Below, piece after piece: positions 1 to 6,995 of a DNA stretch of 46,197 bases (position 1 is its first letter; the number at the start of each line of letters is the position of its first letter). The notes beneath the pieces were generated by a model. The model saw nothing but the letters and a program-made list of their open reading frames with translations, was not told where the DNA came from and searched no databases. Source of the DNA: CANLBN01 sp047634655 (GTDB lineage Bacteria > Pseudomonadota > Gammaproteobacteria > Pseudomonadales > Cellvibrionaceae); the NCBI GenBank assembly GCA_047634655.1, contig JBLIHY010000002.1, positions 1 to 46,197 of the forward strand, read 5' to 3'. The position numbers and the translations under genes were made by a program.

Positions 1-54
1 ATTCTGGACTTGCTAAACCTAAAAAAAGCAGCAATAAAAATAAAACTACAGCGG

Positions 55-294
55 CTATATAAACAGGAATATTAGACTTTTTTGAAAATATAATTTACAG
101 CCCAAAACTATTTCACTAATGCCTGCCAATGGAGATGCAATACTAGCTGGAATATCAAAACCACTAACTGAAACCAAGTGAACTTCAACTGCACTTAGCC
201 ATAGTATTTTAGGGACTAAACCGTGATAAATTAATAAAAAACCTAATAGTAATCTGCTTACAAACGAGACATGAGATAGCTTACTGTTTTGCAT
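55..294 (-). CDS. DoxX-like (DoxX_3) membrane protein, frame broken at its 3' part
   Basis: Small integral membrane protein of the DoxX-like type; function in this subgroup is not established. The N-terminus carries the 'LLLGFLLIYHGLVPKIL' segment and the 'AGISEIVLG' stretch typical of DoxX_3 proteins. The frame stops after 79 residues, but another reading frame runs on to the window edge as 'YIAAVVLFLLLLFFLGLASP', which is what should follow in this family. A 1-nt indel near 57-66 is therefore likely, so the gene is either a pseudogene or holds a sequence error, and its end is off the window. The start ATG at 294 overlaps the end of the DCC gene by 14 bp, suggesting translational coupling; DCC and DoxX_3 proteins are commonly neighbours. 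Confidence 0.6.
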   Translation of the reverse strand: MQNSKLSHVSFVSRLLLGFLLIYHGLVPKILWLSAVEVHLVSVSGFDIPASIASPLAGISEIVLGCKLYFQKSLIFLFI

Positions 295-721
295 TTAAGA
301 AGCGCGCCTCATGATCGGGTGATGGCAAAGTACAATAGTCATATTTACCGAACAGACTGTAACGATTTAAAGCGATACGATCATACATCCAATTACGTAT
401 TGGCATTGGAAGCACCCTAAAGATACAAACAGATTTCCATGGACAACCAAGCTTGGTCATTACTTGAAAAAATGCATCACTTTGTTGAAAGTACTGATTA
501 CCCTCTACATAAAGCATTGTTTCATAAAACTCGGAAGGGAAACCAAAATGGAGAAGTATTTTTTTACCTTCTTCTGACTGCACGCTGCATAACTTAAAAA
601 TATGTTGTCGATCATGCTTAATGATAAATTTGCTCCACGCATTGCAAAGCTTACAAACACCATCAAAGAGAATTACTTTATCTGAAGCTCCAACATTAGG
701 AGGAAGTTTGTCGGTAGTCAT
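281..721 (-). CDS. DCC-family (DUF393) thiol-disulfide oxidoreductase-like protein
   Basis: Recognised by the family signature 'ILFDGVCKLCNAW' near residues 17-29, where the CxxC pair gives the DCC name, and by the later 'SDAFFQVMTKLG' and 'FRVLPMPIRNWMYDRIALNRY' regions (the latter quoted in part). The family is predicted to be thioredoxin-like, but substrates are unknown. I place the start at the ATG at 721 (MTTDKLPP), because the longer open frame to 784 runs through the attC site at 736-812. It is followed by, and overlaps, the DoxX-like gene. The gene is AT-rich like its cassette neighbours, so it may itself be cassette-borne, although an attC beyond its 3' end would be outside the window. 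Confidence 0.8.
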   Translation of the reverse strand: MTTDKLPPNVGASDKVILFDGVCKLCNAWSKFIIKHDRQHIFKLCSVQSEEGKKILLHFGFPSEFYETMLYVEGNQYFQQSDAFFQVMTKLGCPWKSVCIFRVLPMPIRNWMYDRIALNRYSLFGKYDYCTLPSPDHEARFLNAKQ

Positions 722-735
722 ATTTTCACTTCTTA

Positions 736-812
736 CGTATAACACTCGGCTAAGCGGTGCAGCTTTGCTGCATCCGGTGACCAAAGGGAGCGTACTTTAG
801 CCGCTTGTTAGC
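736..812 (-). mobile_element. attC recombination site of an integron cassette
   Basis: The two ends form the imperfect arms of an attC: TATAAC-ACT-CGGCTAAG on the left pairs with CTTTAGCCG-CTT-GTTAGCG on the right, with one extra base in the right arm and unpaired 3-nt spacers next to the AAC/GTT core boxes. A smaller hairpin (GCAGC TTT GCTGC, 757-769) sits in the variable centre. Read on the minus strand it begins CGCTAACAAG and ends GTGTTATA, the usual polarity for a cassette whose gene is on the minus strand. It lies 147 bp downstream of the 959-1258 gene. No covariance search was run. Confidence 0.7.
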
Positions 813-958
813 GGCGAGTGAAACAAACACACAAAACAAGATGCCAGCTAAGTTAACCAAATGCCATCGGTTAAAACGTATAAAAAGGCTCGGTGACAAA
901 TCTAAATAATTTTCTATTGCCACCAACTTCTTTATTGATCTTAACCCTTTAGTTTCAG

Positions 959-1258
959 TTAGTTAGTCGATTTTATTTGGCCTATCTCGAACAGCTGGGT
1001 TTGAATTTGGTTCTCAAGCTGAGGCCATGTCTCAAGAAGACGAGAAATATCCTCACCTTCCTTATTTATCACTTCCGATGTATAGCTTAAATTGTTTTGA
1101 TCAGCTATTTCAAAATAAAAAGCTAAGCGCCCAAGGTAATTAACTTTATTTTTAGTTACTTCAAAATTAACATACTCCCTAAATACTTTCGGTGAATATA
1201 CTTTGTTTGACTTGCCGAATTCATATACTAACCGCGACACATTCTGCGGTAGATCCAC
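959..1258 (-). CDS. Hypothetical cassette protein (99 aa)
   Basis: I do not recognise a family. The product is a soluble, charged 99-residue protein with no signal peptide, no membrane segment and no obvious catalytic motif; 'VFREYVNFEVTKNKVNYLG' is its most protein-like stretch. The start is a GTG at 1258, with AAGGAG about 12 nt upstream. It sits between two other minus-strand genes and is followed by the attC at 736-812, so it is best read as an integron cassette gene. Such cassette proteins are commonly orphans. Confidence 0.55.
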   Translation of the reverse strand: MDLPQNVSRLVYEFGKSNKVYSPKVFREYVNFEVTKNKVNYLGRLAFYFEIADQNNLSYTSEVINKEGEDISRLLETWPQLENQIQTQLFEIGQIKSTN

Positions 1259-1331
1259 ACATTAAGTGCAACTCCTTATTAAATATAAGAAAATTTCGAC
1301 CAATTTATATTTTACTATTTGGGAGTGGGTA

Positions 1332-1412
1332 ATGGGACAATATTCCCGCCATTTACAAGCCGAAGATCGTATTACACTTTATGAGCTACTGTTTAAGAAA
1401 AATATTTTCTGA
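1332..1412 (+). mobile_element. N-terminal fragment of an IS30-family transposase
   Basis: The plus strand encodes MGQYSRHLQAEDRITLYELL and then runs to a stop after 26 codons. This matches the start of IS30-family transposases (MGxYxHLxxxERxxIxxLL, helix-turn-helix region). The rest of the element is absent and no terminal inverted repeat could be recognised. The fragment abuts, and slightly overlaps, the 3' end of the minus-strand gene at 1393. It also occupies the place where that cassette's attC would be expected, so the insertion and its decay probably removed the site. Confidence 0.6.
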
Positions 1413-1989
1413 ACTGATAAATATCACCAGTTTCGGTGTCTTTCAGTAAACGAATATCCTCAAAATCATCTTTTTGCCATTCTGAGTGGATATAGCAAGG
1501 ATCAGTAATCATGAGTTGCCCGCTATCTACAGCGACCATACCCATTTCCTCTATTTCATACTCTGAATTTGCTGAAAAAAATCTAAAGTCGCCATCACCT
1601 TCCTCTAAGTCCAGCTCAAGAAGATCCATTGTCCTTCTAACATCTTTAGATTTTTCGAGTTCACTCTTTAACCTTTTTACTTCTTGGTATTTAATAGCAA
1701 GCTCAGTTTTATGATCTTTTTTATCATCGCTGAACCTACTAATTTCCTCCTCCCTAATTTTAATTCGATCACTTAGTGTTTTCTCGATATTTTCAGGGCT
1801 CTTTTTTTTCAGGTCAAAAATTTTGTCCTTTAAAAAATTGATATTCTTTTCTACCGCTTTCACTTGTTCGTCCTTTGACTTCAAAGTCGAATTTAAGCTT
1901 TTAATGTAAGCTGCATAGATCCAGCCTCCCACCAGTAAAGCAAAAGCATTAGAACCTAACTGTAAATAATTTATTAGTTCTTCAGGCAA
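1393..1989 (-). CDS. Membrane-anchored coiled-coil cassette protein
   Basis: Unknown function. The order is a short N-terminal segment, one membrane helix ('AFALLVGGWIYAAYI'), a long charged coiled coil (about residues 30-120, rich in K/E heptads) and a C-terminal domain containing 'AVDSGQLMITDPCYIHSEW'. The phrase DSGxLxIxDPCY recurs in small uncharacterised bacterial proteins, so the C-terminus is probably a discrete domain. The frame stays open to 2052, but that extension reads through the attC. I chose the TTG at 1989 because AAAGAGGGG lies 7 nt upstream and the start then falls just after the attC. Conserved membrane-coiled-coil layouts of this kind occur among phage-defence genes, but nothing here proves such a role. 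Confidence 0.6.
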   Translation of the reverse strand: MPEELINYLQLGSNAFALLVGGWIYAAYIKSLNSTLKSKDEQVKAVEKNINFLKDKIFDLKKKSPENIEKTLSDRIKIREEEISRFSDDKKDHKTELAIKYQEVKRLKSELEKSKDVRRTMDLLELDLEEGDGDFRFFSANSEYEIEEMGMVAVDSGQLMITDPCYIHSEWQKDDFEDIRLLKDTETGDIYQFRKYFS

Positions 1990-2005
1990 TGTATGCCCCT
2001 CTTTA

Positions 2006-2084
2006 GCGCCTAACGCCCGCATATTGGGCCGTAACGAAGGTCCAAGCCGCAAAGCGGCTGAACAATGATGCGCTTGTTATGTGC
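2006..2084 (-). mobile_element. attC recombination site
   Basis: On the plus strand it reads GCGCCTAAC-GCC-CGCAT at the left and ATGCG-CTT-GTTATGTGC at the right, with a central hairpin AAGCCGC AAA GCGGCT. Inverse core boxes (CCTAAC / GTTATG), paired L boxes (CGCAT/ATGCG) and unpaired spacers are the attC hallmarks. On the minus strand the order ACATAACAAG ... GGGCGTTAGGCGC is standard cassette polarity. The stop codon (TAA) of the upstream 90-residue gene lies inside the core box, a typical cassette arrangement. Confidence 0.8.
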
Positions 2085-2349
2085 TTTTAACATAGAAAGA
2101 CCCAGATGTTGGTGGATGAATTTTAGAAAGAGATATTTCATGTTCTCTTTCATCCTCAGCATCCATATTTTCATAAGAAATAAATTCATCTTCTAGCAAC
2201 CAAAATTTTGATTGCTCATGCGTTTCAAACTTATAAAGATTAGCATTACAATCCAGCACCTCAGCTGTGCCATCTTTTAGAAGCGCTTGCCTTGCCCAGT
2301 TCAAGTCAGGAAAGCTGCTACTCATCAACCACCATTTAATTCTCATCAT
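2077..2349 (-). CDS. Hypothetical integron cassette protein (90 aa)
   Basis: A small acidic soluble protein with an aromatic-rich N-terminus ('IKWWLMSSSFPDLNWARQAL') and the phrase 'FETHEQSKFWLLEDEF'. No catalytic motif, signal peptide or membrane segment is visible, and I cannot assign a function. Its TAA stop lies inside the core box of the attC at 2006-2084, and its start is a few bases from a second attC-like palindrome, so the unit gene plus attC is a textbook-sized cassette (about 340 bp). Two ATGs occur in tandem at the start and no convincing ribosome binding site precedes them, which is common in cassettes. Confidence 0.65.
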   Translation of the reverse strand: MMRIKWWLMSSSFPDLNWARQALLKDGTAEVLDCNANLYKFETHEQSKFWLLEDEFISYENMDAEDEREHEISLSKIHPPTSGSFYVKST

Positions 2350-2357
2350 TTTTTAAC

Positions 2358-2427
2358 ACATAACAATATTATTAGGCGGAATGATTCCGTGTTTAACTCC
2401 GAAAAGCGTCCGCCTAATACACGTTCT
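2358..2427 (+). mobile_element. Degenerate attC-like palindrome
   Basis: An 11-bp perfect inverted repeat (TATTAGGCGGA at 2370-2380 against TCCGCCTAATA at 2409-2419) is flanked on the left by an ACATAAC core box. On the right, GTTCTCT is a poor match to the expected GTTRRRY. The geometry resembles an attC, but the polarity appears opposite to the two sites on its left, and one box is degraded. A further half-site, TTATAACAAGCGGCTTAG, lies at 2455-2472 without a partner. It may mark the edge of the cassette cluster. A plain hairpin is the alternative. Confidence 0.4.
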
Positions 2428-2625
2428 CTTCAATTTTTTTCTAAACCAAAATCCTTATAACAAGCGGCTTAGTGCAAAGTTTAGTCAAACACCTCTGGTA
2501 AAAATACGGAAAGTATTCCCAAAAGTGCAATTAGTCGGAAAATTTTTCTTTACTGTCTATATATACAGTGTTATTTTCAGCTTTCACTGCCACCTTCTCT
2601 CGCTACAAAGATGGGTGAGACTCAT

Positions 2626-3333
2626 ATGAAAATTCGACACGCAGAAGACCGAGGTATCGCCAACTTTGATTGGCTGAAGTCACGCCACAGCTTTTCTTTT
2701 GGCCACTATTACGATCCGCAACACATGGGCTTCGGACCCCTTCGAGTCATCAACGATGACCGGGTCGATCCCGGTGCCGGATTTCCACCCCATGGCCACG
2801 CCGATATGGAAATCATTTCCTATGTTGTCAGCGGTGGGCTGGAGCACAAAGACAGTATTGGCACTGGATCCGTTATTTTGCCAGGGGATGTACAACGCAT
2901 GTCAGCCGGTAAAGGCATTCGCCACAGCGAATACAACGCCTCGGCCGAAGCGCCTGTTCATTTTCTGCAAATCTGGATCATTCCGGAAACCCAGGGAATA
3001 GATGCCGGCTACGAGCAAAAACGCTTTTTTGAAGGCTGCAGTGATGACGGACAATTTAAACTGGTCGGTAGTCGCGATGGCCGCGACGGCTCCATCACCA
3101 TCCATCAGGACGTAAATTTATACGCTGGTCGCTTCGGCAATGCGGACGCCGTGAGCCTGGACATTCACAGTGATCGCCTCGCGTGGGTACAGCTTGTCCA
3201 GGGAGAGATAAACTTAAAGGGTGAAAAGTTAACGCAAGGCGATGGTGTTGCCTTTGAAAAAGGCGAGACTTTGAGTTTCAGTGAGGCCAACCATGCCGAA
3301 GTGCTGGTATTTGATATGACGGCTAATAGTTGA
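2626..3333 (+). CDS. Pirin family protein (YhhW-like quercetinase)
   Basis: Bicupin protein of about 235 residues, the usual pirin length. The N-terminal cupin carries the metal ligands: H56 and H58 ('FPPHGHADMEI'), H100 and E102 ('GIRHSEYN'). The 'GFGPLRVINDDRV' segment is diagnostic. Bacterial pirins such as E. coli YhhW are cytosolic and can show quercetin 2,3-dioxygenase activity; the physiological substrate is unclear. I prefer the ATG at 2626 (MKIRHAEDRG) over the one at 2611, because the known family starts align there and GGGTGAG lies just ahead of it. The gene stands alone, with a terminator overlapping its stop codon. Confidence 0.9.
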   Translation: MKIRHAEDRGIANFDWLKSRHSFSFGHYYDPQHMGFGPLRVINDDRVDPGAGFPPHGHADMEIISYVVSGGLEHKDSIGTGSVILPGDVQRMSAGKGIRHSEYNASAEAPVHFLQIWIIPETQGIDAGYEQKRFFEGCSDDGQFKLVGSRDGRDGSITIHQDVNLYAGRFGNADAVSLDIHSDRLAWVQLVQGEINLKGEKLTQGDGVAFEKGETLSFSEANHAEVLVFDMTANS

Positions 3334-3346
3334 GCCGTCATATTTT
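3315..3346 (+). terminator. Rho-independent terminator after pirin
   Basis: Perfect 10-bp arms (TATGACGGCT / AGCCGTCATA) around an 8-nt loop, followed by TTTT. The left arm covers the last codons of the pirin gene. The 180 bp to its right hold nothing I can identify. Confidence 0.65.
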
Positions 3347-3525
3347 GAAAATCGCTATTTTTAGATTATATCGGGTTAGTTTAGGGATTATTTACAGGGT
3401 CAAAAACTATTCGCGGGATAGCCAGTTAATTTACTGATTGCATCACTAAATTGCCGCTATCGATTGAAATCTCCTGTCTACGTGAAGTGTCTTTTGTAAC
3501 CAAAGCCTTCATTAGCAACAGCATA

Positions 3526-4017
3526 TTACGCAGGGACTAACTGCACATTTTTTGCACCATAGCGATACTTGCTGACCGCTCCATCTTTAATCTTTTCAAC
3601 AAGCTCACCGATAATAAACAAAGGAATTAAAAACCATTCTCTCGGTACTACGGGTTTGCCAAAGCGATCATTGATTTGAATATCCAGTTTGGCGGAATCA
3701 AAAAATCGATGCGGGATATTTTCGAGCTTAGTACGGCTGATGTTGTATAACTCGTAGGTTGCTACGATTTCAACATCGGCCATTAGATAGGTAGGATCGA
3801 GTTTGGCATTGGCGATACGTGTTTTTACGCTGCCTCCGGTCACACCGATTTTATGTATTAAACTTCTATTTTCAGCAATTGTTGGGTGTTCGGATTTACT
3901 TTGTAGCACATAGATTGTCCCACTGGCGGTATCTTCGTCATCCGTTATGGATGAGAACAGTGGTCCAGCGGAAAGTGAAACGATTCTTCTACTAACATCA
4001 TCTGCATAAAGCGCTCT
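3526..4017 (-). pseudogene. GIY-YIG (T5orf172) nuclease remnant
   Basis: The minus strand is open from 4017 to the stop at 3526, but the long frame has no ATG near its beginning; the first one is at 3909, inside the domain. It reads 'LYADDVSRRIVSLSAGPLF', then the GIY-type core 'SGTIYVLQS' and 'HKIGVTGGSVKTRIANAKLD', and ends 'REWFLIPLFIIGELVEKI'. This is the C-terminal GIY-YIG/T5orf172 nuclease region of proteins that sit next to a DEAD/DEAH helicase in restriction-like loci. The N-terminal half is missing and the sequence runs directly into helicase remnants in another frame. It could still yield a truncated 127-residue product, but I judge it non-functional. Confidence 0.75.
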
Positions 4018-5141
4018 TTACTAATTTCAGCGATATAGGCTTTCTGGCCCTTTATCTCTATCTGAAATTGCCCAGTGGATTCGTTGAAGCCAACATTATT
4101 CTTAGCCGAGTCGTAACCGTGATCGCCGTAGTCAAAACCTTCGACGGGCCCACTTTGCAGATTCTTAGATGTGAAGTTAAATTTAGGAGCAAAGTACCTG
4201 CTCCATCAACAAACTGGCAGCGATAGCTTTTAAGGTATCGTTTACGGCATCGGTAATGGTTGCTTCCGATGCATCGCGGGCGGCGGCGGCCAATAATCTG
4301 GATAATTTAAGTGAGGCTTGAGCGATAACCGACGGTTAAGGCGTGTTCGCACCAGATCCAGTCAAAACCTTCTTTCGCCATACCCAGCGCGATAATCATG
4401 TCCACATGATCTCTATCATTCTTGGATTCAGGTCGTTTAAGTAATGCGAATACGTTATCGTCCTTCGCCGCGTCGTCGTTTACTAAGTCGGCGATTTTAA
4501 TTATTTTCCCGTTTGCAGCTTCAACCAAGTGAAATCCGGTATCCAGGTCTGTGCCGCGCTATTTACCCAGTTTTTCGATGATATGTTCAACTTCCTTGAT
4601 CTTATCTTTAACGCTTTTCCGCGAGTTGACATTGGGAATATGGATAATAGTTTTTTCGTTGGGATCTAGCACTCGCAGAATATCGTCGGCGTATGAACCG
4701 GAGTAAAAGTAGTAGCCAATATCCAAGGTTTTCAGATAGTCATAGCCGTTAAGCTGTTCATAGTAGGTTTTGATCGTCACTGTCCATAAAGGCTTTAACC
4801 GAATTCACCTTGCCGCCATCCTTCCCCGGCGCGTTACATAAATTCCATCTGGGAGCGACTTCTCAATCCCAATAAAAGCCGTACTGGCTTAATGACTTTT
4901 TTAATATTTTGGTTATGGAGTTTATCTAAAGCAATAAACATCAACGCACGACTTTTACCGGAGGCAGGCGGCGATTTATAATTAATAGATATTGCTCGCC
5001 GCGTTTTTCGTAGACGCGTTCCTGTATCACGCGCATGCCCAACTCGTTGGATTTTTTCGAGCGGCCATTGCCGGCGTAAGTCACGGAAACCGAGGGTACC
5101 GAGATAGAGTCTACAGAAACGCAAGCAATGGATTTTTTCAT
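4018..5141 (-). pseudogene. DEAD/DEAH-box helicase remnant with many frameshifts and deletions
   Basis: Pieces of one helicase are readable in order on the minus strand but in changing frames. 5141-4975: MKKSIACVSV...'AGNGRSKKSNELGMR'. About 4980-4900: Walker A 'SPPASGKSRALMFIALDKL'. About 4860-4790: 'FYWD', an in-frame TGA, then 'EVAPRWNLCNAPGKDGGK'. 4780-4559: 'YYEQLNGYDYL' and 'IIHIPNVNSR'. 4550-4310: 'IIKIADLVNDD' and 'MIIALGMAKEGFDW'. 4310-4190: 'AVNDTLKAIAASLLMEQVL'. Stops, single-base shifts and internal deletions separate them; the segment with the DEAH box is gone. An intact protein of this kind has roughly 700-900 residues, so more than half is lost. It lay between the Fic gene and the GIY-YIG nuclease in what was once one operon. 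Confidence 0.8.
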
Positions 5142-5147
5142 AACATT

Positions 5148-6284
5148 CTACGGTGCAAAAAGAGAAAGATAAGGGTGAAACACAAACAGCCGGTTACGCC
5201 GCTGGCCGGTAACCTCAGTCAATAGGCCATAGTTTACGAGATCATTGATCAATGAGCTTGCTGTATTGGGTACGGTATCTAGCAACTGGCAAACTGCCTT
5301 AATGCCGACTACCGGTTGCCCATACAAATACTGCATTAAGCGCCGGGCATTTTCCTGTCGACGAATGCTGAAACGCGGCAACACGTCACCCTCCACATGC
5401 GCTTTCAGCGTCAATATTTCACGAAAGACAGCGATGGACGAATCCGCGGACTCTCTTACGCCCTGTAAAAAGAAAATCAGCCATTCCCGTAAATGGTTGC
5501 CCTCACGAACGGCCATCAGGCGATCGACATACGCAGTTTTATGGCGCTCAAAATAATCCGACAGATATAAGGCCGGTTTTACCAGCAGTTGCTCCGACGC
5601 CAAATACAGAGAGATCATCAAACGCCCAAGACGACCGTTACCATCCAAGAAAGGGTGGATGGTCTCAAACTGGTAGTGCGCAATCGCAATCCGAATCAGC
5701 GGCGGCACATCAATGCGATCATTATGTAAAAATTGTTCCAGATCACCCATCAACTCCAACACATGCGCGTGGTGTGGTGGAACAAAGATCGCATACTTCA
5801 AGCTCACCCCGATCCAGTTCTGGCTGCTGCGAAATTCGCCCGGCTGTTTTGTTTCCCCGCGAACTCCCCGCAACAAAATAGTATGAGTATCTTTCAGTAA
5901 GCGGTTGCATAAGGGCAGCGGCTCAAGGCTGTCGATGGACGCATTAATGGCCGCAATATAATTTTGCACCTCGCCCCAATCATCGCGTTTTTCAGGCAGT
6001 AGATCATCGGCATTCTTAAACGCATCTTCAATATGGGTTTGCGTACCTTCTATCTTGCTGGATTGGGTCGCCTCTTTAGCAACGTAGGTTCTGATAAAGG
6101 AATCAATATCAGGCACCAGCTGGGCGAAGGCATTCAATTCCCCCAGGGCACGGTCAGCCTGCCCCAACAACTGCTGTAACGGTGGATCGGCGATCACCCA
6201 TTGATGATTGACTGAGGCAGGCAAAAAGCTGCGGTATTGGTACTGGGCTTCAAAGCGGCCAGCCTGAAAATCAGCGATATCCAT
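5148..6284 (-). CDS. Fic family protein (AMPylator-type)
   Basis: Full-length Fic enzyme of 378 residues. The active-site motif HPFLDGNGRLGR is at 210-221, with the catalytic His210, and matches HxFx(D/E)GNGRxxR exactly. An autoinhibitory motif of class II, S-x3-E-G ('SSKIEG'), is at 75-80, where Glu79 would block ATP binding. The C-terminal 100 residues look like a winged-helix DNA-binding domain. Fic proteins usually transfer AMP to target proteins; the target is unknown here. It is the only intact gene in a wrecked methyltransferase / helicase / GIY-YIG locus. A good promoter with a palindrome across the -10 box precedes it, suggesting autoregulation. The frame ends just before the helicase remnant. 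Confidence 0.9.
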   Translation of the reverse strand: MDIADFQAGRFEAQYQYRSFLPASVNHQWVIADPPLQQLLGQADRALGELNAFAQLVPDIDSFIRTYVAKEATQSSKIEGTQTHIEDAFKNADDLLPEKRDDWGEVQNYIAAINASIDSLEPLPLCNRLLKDTHTILLRGVRGETKQPGEFRSSQNWIGVSLKYAIFVPPHHAHVLELMGDLEQFLHNDRIDVPPLIRIAIAHYQFETIHPFLDGNGRLGRLMISLYLASEQLLVKPALYLSDYFERHKTAYVDRLMAVREGNHLREWLIFFLQGVRESADSSIAVFREILTLKAHVEGDVLPRFSIRRQENARRLMQYLYGQPVVGIKAVCQLLDTVPNTASSLINDLVNYGLLTEVTGQRRNRLFVFHPYLSLFAP

Positions 6285-6304
6285 ATATCAAAAACCCTAT
6301 CATA

Positions 6305-6350
6305 TTCTGCAATATAAGGTTTTATAATGCAGAATCGACCGATCAGTCAA
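6305..6350 (-). promoter_or_regulatory. Promoter of the Fic gene with an overlapping palindromic operator
   Basis: On the minus strand TTGACT (6350-6345) and TTATAA (6327-6322) are separated by 17 bp, a good sigma-70 promoter about 40 bp before the Fic start. A 30-bp imperfect palindrome, TTCTGCA-x-TATAA ... TTATAA-x-TGCAGAA (6305-6334), covers the -10 box. Such placement suits repression by the Fic protein's own C-terminal winged helix or by a lost partner. Confidence 0.6.
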
Positions 6351-6467
6351 TAATTATTTCAGAAAGCAGTCTATTTTATGAAATAAAAATAAGGCTACGT
6401 CACAAACGACCGCCGCTAAAAAACCGAATTAATCTATCGTTAGAGGTTGCATTGCCTGTGTGATTTT

Positions 6468-6683
6468 TCAGCCCTGAGCGGTCATCCGGGTATAAAGCTC
6501 ACAGAGCTTTTCCAAACGCTCGGTATTGTTTTTGAAACGGCGACCAATATAGATACGCTCCAGCAATTCGTCATTGCGCTCGTGGGCATAACGGAGGTCG
6601 GCTGGCATTTTTTCAGGATCGTTAAGGTCGGCAATAGTGACGGGGGAATGCGCTTCACCTAACAGGAAAAACCTTCGGCGCAA
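6468..6683 (-). pseudogene. C-terminal remnant of a class I DNA methyltransferase (type II R-M-like)
   Basis: About 60 residues match the C-terminal tail of large SAM-dependent DNA methyltransferases: 'TIADLNDPEKMPADLRYAHE' followed by 'ERIYIGRRFKNNTERLEKL' and 'CELYTRM'. The catalytic domain and SAM motifs are absent. The frame stays open rightwards to about 6812, but I cannot recognise anything before about 6650. It lies upstream of Fic on the same strand, in the position where the methyltransferase of a restriction-type operon would be. Confidence 0.65.
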
Positions 6684-6995
6684 CGGGTTAAGTCTTATTT
6701 TTTTGTTGCAGTAAATCCACCGATAAAACCCTCCGGGATCGATTCGTATTTGAGTGTTTCTTGGGTAATCGATGACCAGTCGCTCCGCTAGGTCAAAAAC
6801 TGCGGGAATAAATTAACAGCCTATCTGAAACAGAGAATATCGAGTCTGCGTGTCCCTTGATTGGTATTTCACTATTATTAGACGTTAAATGATTTTAAGA
6901 AATTTACAAGGCGACTCTGATCAACTTGAACGCTGGTCAACTTAAACACTGGCTCTACCACTGAGCCAACAAACTGCTAAGCAGGAGTAGAACGG
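6684..6995. other. Gene-poor junction with a tRNA-like D-arm and a 16-bp tandem repeat
   Basis: No gene is visible apart from the unrecognised leftward extension of the methyltransferase frame. On the minus strand 6969-6951 reads TTGGCTCAGTGGTAGAGCC, the typical D-arm of a tRNA, but no pairing anticodon arm or acceptor stem follows, so it is at most a tRNA relic. Directly beside it two imperfect 16-bp copies stand in tandem (TCAACTTGAACGCTGG 6921-6936 and TCAACTTAAACACTGG 6937-6952). This could be a scar at the edge of the lost island. Confidence 0.4.

Noticed and set aside
1990..2052. N-terminal extension of the coiled-coil cassette protein
   Set aside because: It translates the attC; a TTG with a good ribosome binding site follows the attC.
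6951..6969. Functional tRNA gene on the minus strand
   Set aside because: Only the D-arm is present; anticodon, T-arm and acceptor stems cannot be formed.
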